Source: JAEULH01 sp034382075 (GTDB lineage: Bacteria; Pseudomonadota; Alphaproteobacteria; Rhodospirillales; Defluviicoccaceae). Taken from it: 64,000 nucleotides of DNA. The position numbers and the translations under genes are program-made. The notes under the pieces are model-generated. The model did not search any database. It saw only the letters and a program-made list of their open reading frames with translations, and was not told where the DNA came from. Location of the stretch: positions 15,064 through 79,063 of the forward strand of contig JAXMOZ010000007.1 in the NCBI GenBank assembly GCA_034382075.1, in the 5' to 3' direction. Of the stretch, positions 59,671 through 64,000 are shown one piece after another; within the stretch, counting starts at the first letter, position 1; every line of letters begins with the position of its first letter.

Positions 59671-60105
59671 TTACAGCAGCCCGAGCCTCGCCAGCTCCGC
59701 CGCCATCTCCTCCGGGAGCGCCTCGTCCGCCGGGCGGGCGCCGCCGGCATCGGCATCGGCCGGCGCATCCTCGTCCTTGAGGTAGCGCCAGCCCTGGAAC
59801 GGGCGCTGGGGACGTGGCACCGTTTCGACCAGCGCCGGGTCGAGGACGAGCAGGCACGGGCCGGCGACGCCCCCGGACGGGGCGGCAACGCCCGGCTCGA
59901 CCGCGACCAGCCGCTGGCGGACCCGGATCACCCCGCGGACGACCCAGTACAGCGAACCGCCGGCCAGAAGCTCCTCCGCCCGCTTCGGCGCGTGCCGCGT
60001 CGGGTGGCTCACCGTCGAGGCTCCCGCCCGGCGGGCATCCTGAAACCCGCGGATATCGTCGATGCTCGCAGCGCCGACGGCGAGCTTCAGCAGATGCAGG
60101 GTCAT
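59671..60105 (-). CDS. DUF1489 protein
   Basis: A 144-residue protein of the DUF1489 family, found almost only in alphaproteobacteria. The N-terminus (MTLHLLKLAVGAASIDDIRG) and the later block ALVETVPRPQRPFQGWRYLK are characteristic. The ATG at 60105 overlaps the stop of the upstream HMG-CoA lyase-like gene (ATGA), so both are in one operon. A longer frame start upstream is a shadow of that gene. There is no known function; it is small, soluble and without signal. The Ala/Asp-rich C-terminal part is probably disordered. Confidence 0.85.
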   Translation of the reverse strand: MTLHLLKLAVGAASIDDIRGFQDARRAGASTVSHPTRHAPKRAEELLAGGSLYWVVRGVIRVRQRLVAVEPGVAAPSGGVAGPCLLVLDPALVETVPRPQRPFQGWRYLKDEDAPADADAGGARPADEALPEEMAAELARLGLL

Positions 60106-61010
60106 GGCGAACAGCGCGCGGCCAGAGCCTGTGCCGCCTTCGACGCCGGCCCGCGGCCCAGCGCATCGCAAACGAAGCGGCCGGCTTCGGCGAGGCGGGC
60201 AAGATCGACGCCGGTTCGCACGCCCAGGCCGTCCAGCATGTAGAGAACGTCCTCGGTGGCGACGTTCCCGGCGGCGCCCGGCGCGAAGGGACAGCCGCCG
60301 AGGCCGGCAACGGAGGCATCGACGACGGCGATGCCGGTCTCGAGACAGGCGAGGATGTTGGCCAGCGCCTGGCCGTAGGTGTCGTGGAAGTGCACGGCGA
60401 GCGCGGCGAGCGGCACCCGTTCCGCCACCGCCTGGACGATGGCTGCGGCGCGCGCCGGCGTGCCGGTGCCGATGGTATCGCCGAGCGAGATCTCGAAGCA
60501 GCCCATCGCCTGCAGCGCCGCCGCGACCTCCGCCACCGCCGAAGCGGACACGTCGCCCTCGTAGGGGCAGCCGAGGACACAGGAGACGTAGCCGCGGACG
60601 GGAACGCCGGCGGCCGCTGCGGCGGCACAGACCTCGGCGTAGCGCTCCAGGCTGCCTTGGATCGAGCAGTTGAGGTTGCGCCGGGAGAAGCTCTCCGACG
60701 CGGCGGCGAACACCGCAACCTCGCCCGCCGCGGCAGCAAGGGCGCGGCGGAGCCCCTCGACGTTCGGAACCAGCACCGGGTAGCGGGCCCCGACGCGCGG
60801 TCGAATGCCGGCCAGCACCGCCGCGGTGTCGGCCATCTGCGGCACCCGCTGCGGCGAGACGAAGCTCCCGGCCTCTATCACCGAGAGCCCCGCCGCGCCC
60901 AGCCGGTCGATCAGGGCGATCTTTATCGCCGTTGCGACCGGCCGCGGCTCGTTCTGCAGGCCATCGCGCGGCCCCATCTCAACGACGGTGACCGCGTCGG
61001 GTAGCCGCAT
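60102..61010 (-). CDS. Hydroxymethylglutaryl-CoA lyase-type enzyme
   Basis: A 302-residue TIM barrel of the HMG-CoA lyase family. VTVVEMGPRDGLQNEPRPV carries the metal-binding Asp and catalytic Arg, IEAGSFVSPQRVPQMADT and HFHDTYGQALANILAC are family blocks (metal His pair), and VAGLGGCPFAPGAAGN includes the catalytic Cys. It cleaves HMG-CoA to acetyl-CoA and acetoacetate in leucine or isoprenoid breakdown, although some family members act on other acyl-CoA adducts. ATG 61010 was chosen; a longer frame starts upstream without support. It is coupled to the DUF1489 gene. Leucine degradation partners are absent from the window. Confidence 0.88.
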   Translation of the reverse strand: MRLPDAVTVVEMGPRDGLQNEPRPVATAIKIALIDRLGAAGLSVIEAGSFVSPQRVPQMADTAAVLAGIRPRVGARYPVLVPNVEGLRRALAAAAGEVAVFAAASESFSRRNLNCSIQGSLERYAEVCAAAAAAGVPVRGYVSCVLGCPYEGDVSASAVAEVAAALQAMGCFEISLGDTIGTGTPARAAAIVQAVAERVPLAALAVHFHDTYGQALANILACLETGIAVVDASVAGLGGCPFAPGAAGNVATEDVLYMLDGLGVRTGVDLARLAEAGRFVCDALGRGPASKAAQALAARCSP

Positions 61011-61021
61011 CCCGCGCCGTG

Positions 61022-61219
61022 TCAGGCCGGCTTCCCGGTGGCGCAGGTACGGATGCCGAGCAGGCGGTAGGCCGGGCACCAGCCGACCAGCGCTGTCGCG
61101 AGCGGCACCAGGCCGATCCAGCCCCACGGCGTCTGCGGGCCCACGAACACCAGGGCGATCAGCACCAGGCCGAGCACGATGCGGGCGATCCGATCGATAC
61201 TGCCGACGTTCTTTTGCAT
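61022..61219 (-). CDS. DUF2892 small membrane protein
   Basis: A 65-residue protein that begins MQKNVGSIDRIARIVLG, the usual start of DUF2892 proteins, with one or two membrane helices (LVLIALVFVGPQTPWGWIGL). WCPAYRLLGIRTC contains the C-x-A-Y...C pair seen in YgaP-type rhodanese membrane parts. ATG 61240 in the same frame adds seven residues; the shorter start matches the family. It lies divergent from the carbonic anhydrase gene and ends 11 bases before the HMG-CoA lyase start. Function is unknown; sulfur or redox handling is suggested by the cysteines only. Confidence 0.85.
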   Translation of the reverse strand: MQKNVGSIDRIARIVLGLVLIALVFVGPQTPWGWIGLVPLATALVGWCPAYRLLGIRTCATGKPA

Positions 61220-61401
61220 TGCTGCTGTTTCCTTTGCCATGCGGCCAAGGCCGCTCCCGAACAAAGCACGACGGCCCGCCCGGAACCAGGGGCTATCTCG
61301 GCGGACGAACAGGGCAACGGCCAAATTGCGTGGCACCCGCCGGCATGCTAAGGCGAGCGCAAACCGGCGGCGGCGAGCCGGCGGAGATGGAGGGGAAGCG
61401 G

Positions 61402-62064
61402 ATGCCAATCAAGCGGCTGACCAGCGGGTTTCTCGACTTCAAGGAGAAGTCCTACGAGACGAAGAAGGACTTCTTCCTCAAGCTCGCCGAGCGGCAGCAG
61501 CCGCGGATCATGATGATCGCCTGCTCAGACTCGCGGGTCGATCCGGCGATCCTCACCAACACCGAGCCGGGGGAAGTGTTCGTCGTCCGCAACGTCGCCA
61601 ACCTGGTGCCGCCCTGTCATCAGGACGACGCCCAGCATGGCACCAGCGCGGCGCTGGAGTTCGCCGTCACCGCGCTCGAGGTCGAGCACATCATCGTCTT
61701 CGGCCACCGCGGCTGCGGCGGCATCAAGTCGCTGCTCACCGCCGACCCCAACCTCGGAGCCCAGAACGCCTTCATCCACAACTGGATGAACATCGCCGAC
61801 GAGGCCAAGCGGCGCACCCTGATCATCGCCCGCAGCCAACCGCTGGACGTGCAGCTCAAGATCCTGGAGCAGGAAGCGATCAAGACCTCGCTCGCGAACC
61901 TGCTCAGCTTCCCCTGGATCCGGGAACGGGTCGACAGCAACACGCTGCGTCTGCACGGCTGGCACTACGATCTTTACGACGGCAACATGTACGTCTACGT
62001 GCCGGAGAACGACCGCTTCGAGCCGCTGACCCTGGAGCTGGCCAGCCGGCTGCAGGACTCTTAA
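61402..62064 (+). CDS. Beta-class carbonic anhydrase
   Basis: A 220-residue zinc enzyme interconverting CO2 and bicarbonate. Zinc ligands: Cys41 in MIACSDSRVDP (with Asp43 and Arg45 as the catalytic dyad), His102 and Cys105 in GHRGCGG. The rest (VFVVRNVANLVPPC, LLSFPWIRERV, LHGWHYDLYDGNMYVY) matches plant-type beta-CAs. ATG 61402 was selected because GGAGGGG lies six bases upstream; an earlier ATG at 61387 is possible. It is a single gene with a promoter presumably in the gap shared with DUF2892. Confidence 0.96.
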   Translation: MPIKRLTSGFLDFKEKSYETKKDFFLKLAERQQPRIMMIACSDSRVDPAILTNTEPGEVFVVRNVANLVPPCHQDDAQHGTSAALEFAVTALEVEHIIVFGHRGCGGIKSLLTADPNLGAQNAFIHNWMNIADEAKRRTLIIARSQPLDVQLKILEQEAIKTSLANLLSFPWIRERVDSNTLRLHGWHYDLYDGNMYVYVPENDRFEPLTLELASRLQDS

Positions 62065-62238
62065 GAGCCGCCTTCACTCGCAGGCGGCGGATCCGGTGGG
62101 AGCGGCGGCCGCCGGTTGAGTGCCGCCCGCGGCCGGGGATCTTGCCGCTAACCGCCTCTTAACGCCGATCGACGATACCTCTCTGGACACCCGCGCCCAG
62201 CGCATGCAGGCGCGTCCGACGCACCCAGAGAGGCACTC

Positions 62239-63036
62239 GTGAGCAGCATCGGCTCGACCCGCGGGCTTGCCCGCCTCGTCATCGGCTTCGCGTTTCTCAT
62301 CATCCTGCCCCTGAATCCGGCGCTCGCCGAGGAGGAGGAGCAGAAAGGCGGCTTCCCAGGCGACTTCGAGGCCGAAGTCGGCCTGGTCTCCGACTATGTC
62401 GACCGGGGCATCTCCAACAGCGACGGCAACCCGGCGCTGCAGGGCGGGATCAGCTACTCGATCGGCACCGGCATCGGCGACACCTCGGCTTATGCCGGCT
62501 TCTGGGGCTCGAGCGTCGACTTCGACGACGGCGGCGAGGCGACGGTCGAGCTCGACTGGTACTTCGGTTTCAACGGAACGGCGCCCGGCTCCGAGCTCGC
62601 CTGGGACGCAGGCTTCGCCTACTACAGCTATCCCGGCGCCAGCAGCAGCCTGAACTACGATTTCTGGGAAATTCCGCTCATCCTCAGCCACCCCTTGTGG
62701 GACAGCGTCACCGCCACCGGCAGCTACTATTTCTCCCCGGAGTACTTCGGCGACGCCGGCTACGCCCACTACCTCAACGCCGGGCTCAGCTGGGAGATCG
62801 CGGTCGAGCCGGTCACCTTTACGCTGAATGCCGCCACCGGCCACCAGTGGATCGAGGACAACGCCTGGGCCGGCGTCGAGGACTACCAGGACTGGTCGGC
62901 AGGCGTCAGCGTCGGCTACGAGGCGATCACCGTCGGGCTCGCCTACACCGACACGAACCTCAGCAAGAGCGAGTGCTTCGGCGGAACCAAGGTGTGCGAC
63001 CCGCGCCTGGTGCTGCGCGTGGGCGCGTCTCTCTGA
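62239..63036 (+). CDS. TorF-family putative outer-membrane protein (TIGR02001 type)
   Basis: A 265-residue exported protein. The signal peptide (LVIGFAFLIILPLNPALA) is cleaved before EEEEQ. The family block EAEVGLVSDYVDRGISNSDG opens the mature part, followed by a beta-strand pattern with aromatic alternation (AYAGFWGSSVDFDDGGEATV, YFSPEYFGDAGYAHYLNAGL). It ends with a C-terminal strand RLVLRVGASL. This predicts a small beta barrel of the TorF type, with no proven transport role. GTG 62239 is the start. It precedes the CHASE4 gene by 26 bases, so the two may be co-transcribed. Confidence 0.88.
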   Translation: MSSIGSTRGLARLVIGFAFLIILPLNPALAEEEEQKGGFPGDFEAEVGLVSDYVDRGISNSDGNPALQGGISYSIGTGIGDTSAYAGFWGSSVDFDDGGEATVELDWYFGFNGTAPGSELAWDAGFAYYSYPGASSSLNYDFWEIPLILSHPLWDSVTATGSYYFSPEYFGDAGYAHYLNAGLSWEIAVEPVTFTLNAATGHQWIEDNAWAGVEDYQDWSAGVSVGYEAITVGLAYTDTNLSKSECFGGTKVCDPRLVLRVGASL

Positions 63037-63062
63037 GCGCGCGCGGGGCGAGGCCGACCGTC

Positions 63063-64000
63063 ATGAACATCCGCCAGAAGTGCGCAGCCGCCATCGCCCT
63101 GTCGCTGGCCATCTCGGCGTTGCTCAACGTCGCCGTGCTGCGGTTCTCGGTGTTCCCCAGCTTTATCGAGATCGAGCGGCGGGGCGCGGAAAGCGACATT
63201 CGCCGGGCGCTCGCCGCCATCGCCGCCCAGTCGGACAAGCTGAGCCTGTCGGTCTTCGTCTACTCGACGTGGGACGACAGCTACGCCTTCGCCAAGAACG
63301 GCGCGAGCGGCTACGTCGAGGAGAACCTGACGTCGCTTGCCGCCGACAACATGAAGGTGGACTTCATCTCCATTCACAGCCTCGACGGCAAACCGGTGTT
63401 CCACGGCGCTTTCGAAGCGGGGGTCGAAGGTCCGACGCCCCCGGGGCCTCTTGCGCTCTCCGTCATCGACCCGCAGGGGCGCCTCATCGCCACCTCCGAC
63501 ACGAGCGTGCGCCACGGCCTGCTGATGACGGCGAAGGGGCCGATGCTGGTGGCGTCGCGCCCGGTCCTCATGAGCAGCGGCGCTGGGCCGTTCTCCGGCA
63601 CCTACGTGATGGGGCGCTTCCTCGACAGCGAGTTGATCGCCGAGCTCAACGAGGCCACCCACGTCCCCTTCGAGGTACAGCCGGTCGGCGGCCTCGGCGG
63701 GCTCGATGCCGCGAAGGTCGCCGCTTTAGGTGCGTTGCAGGCCGCCGAGGACGTCCACATCGCCGATCCCGGGGATGGCGCACTCGCGGTGCATGCATTG
63801 CTCCGCGACATCTACGGCAAGCCAGCTTTGCTCGTCCACGCCCACATCGAGCGGACGGTTTCCGAGACCGGTATGCACGCCTTGCTGTTGGCCGTCGGCG
63901 GCATCGTTGCGGCTGGGCTGGTGGTGCTGGCGGTGACCGTCGCGCTGCTGCAGCGCCTGCTGGTCGGCCCGATCTCGCAGCTGACCGAACACCTGGTCGC
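63063..64000 (+). CDS. CHASE4-domain membrane sensor (3' end outside window)
   Basis: The first 312 codons of a sensor protein; the frame is open to the window edge. A TM segment (ALSLAISALLNVAVLRFSV) begins the protein. The extracytoplasmic domain of about 235 residues contains VFVYSTWDDSYAFAKNG, the W-D-D block of CHASE4, and IGTVIDP-like repeats (LALSVIDPQGRLIATSDTSV). A second TM (LLLAVGGIVAAGLVVLAVTV) is followed by the start of a HAMP (LVGPISQLTEHL). Output is therefore beyond the edge: GGDEF/EAL, histidine kinase and MCP outputs are all known with CHASE4. It lies 26 bases after the TorF-type gene. Confidence 0.85.
   Translation, partial: MNIRQKCAAAIALSLAISALLNVAVLRFSVFPSFIEIERRGAESDIRRALAAIAAQSDKLSLSVFVYSTWDDSYAFAKNGASGYVEENLTSLAADNMKVDFISIHSLDGKPVFHGAFEAGVEGPTPPGPLALSVIDPQGRLIATSDTSVRHGLLMTAKGPMLVASRPVLMSSGAGPFSGTYVMGRFLDSELIAELNEATHVPFEVQPVGGLGGLDAAKVAALGALQAAEDVHIADPGDGALAVHALLRDIYGKPALLVHAHIERTVSETGMHALLLAVGGIVAAGLVVLAVTVALLQRLLVGPISQLTEHLV

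Overview
This is about 64 kb of compact, high-GC DNA, mostly near 70% G+C by eye. Many start and stop codons overlap (ATGA, GTGA, TGATG). The gene content fits an alphaproteobacterium, probably Rhodospirillales-like: an Hda-type DnaA relative beside a PerM/AI-2E permease, DUF2066 and purM-purN; DUF1489; an alphaproteobacterial style chemotaxis operon; OprB porin; and the class III alcohol dehydrogenase/S-formylglutathione hydrolase pair. This placement is inference. There is no rRNA, phage, plasmid, transposase or CRISPR array.

Layout. 1-6246: a MoxR (cut by the window edge), DUF58, BatA-like/DUF4159 and membrane VWA-like operon. 6413-11282: a glutathionyl-hydroquinone reductase, a gap with two palindromic repeats, a sugar uptake pair (OprB porin and MFS porter) and an Rrf2 regulator. 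11394-21134: a nine-gene leftward chemotaxis operon (STAS, CheY, CheA, CheW, MCP, CheW, CheR, CheB and a soluble protein with two MCP-like hairpin tips), with a divergent, apparently frameshifted MCP-like gene at 21295. 22016-36292: housekeeping genes (tRNA-Ser, formaldehyde detoxification, aspS, hda, permease, DUF2066, purM, purN, ndk, a GH63-like glycosidase and a TrmA/RlmD-type RNA methyltransferase).

36668-48162: an exopolysaccharide locus. A secreted GH16 glycanase and a Wzx-like flippase read rightwards. Facing them is a leftward operon with the initiating sugar transferase, UDP-xylose synthase, GalE, a Wzc-like chain-length/tyrosine kinase protein, a Wzy-like polymerase and two glycosyltransferases. 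Together they suggest a Wzx/Wzy-type polymer that may contain xylose and galactose; the outer-membrane exporter is not in the window. A roughly 1 kb, partly AT-rich gap (48190-49261) separates the locus from a tRNA-Met gene.

49768-64000: a small lipoprotein, a complete polar amino acid ABC transporter, a convergent DapA-like/dihydroorotase-like/GNAT operon, a GNAT plus XRE-type regulator pair, a small hypothetical gene behind a leader hairpin, a SulP transporter, DUF1489 with an HMG-CoA lyase-like enzyme, a DUF2892 membrane protein, beta-carbonic anhydrase, a TorF-type outer-membrane protein and the start of a CHASE4 sensor that runs off the right end.

The points most worth a second look are: the chemotaxis operon, whose last protein carries a CheZ-like D-x3-Q motif (DITRQ) between two MCP-like tips while cheZ, cheC, cheX and cheD are absent; the frameshifted MCP-like neighbour; purM, which appears to start at ATT; a dihydroorotase homologue with Q in place of the first metal-ligand His; and the AT-rich gap beside the tRNA.
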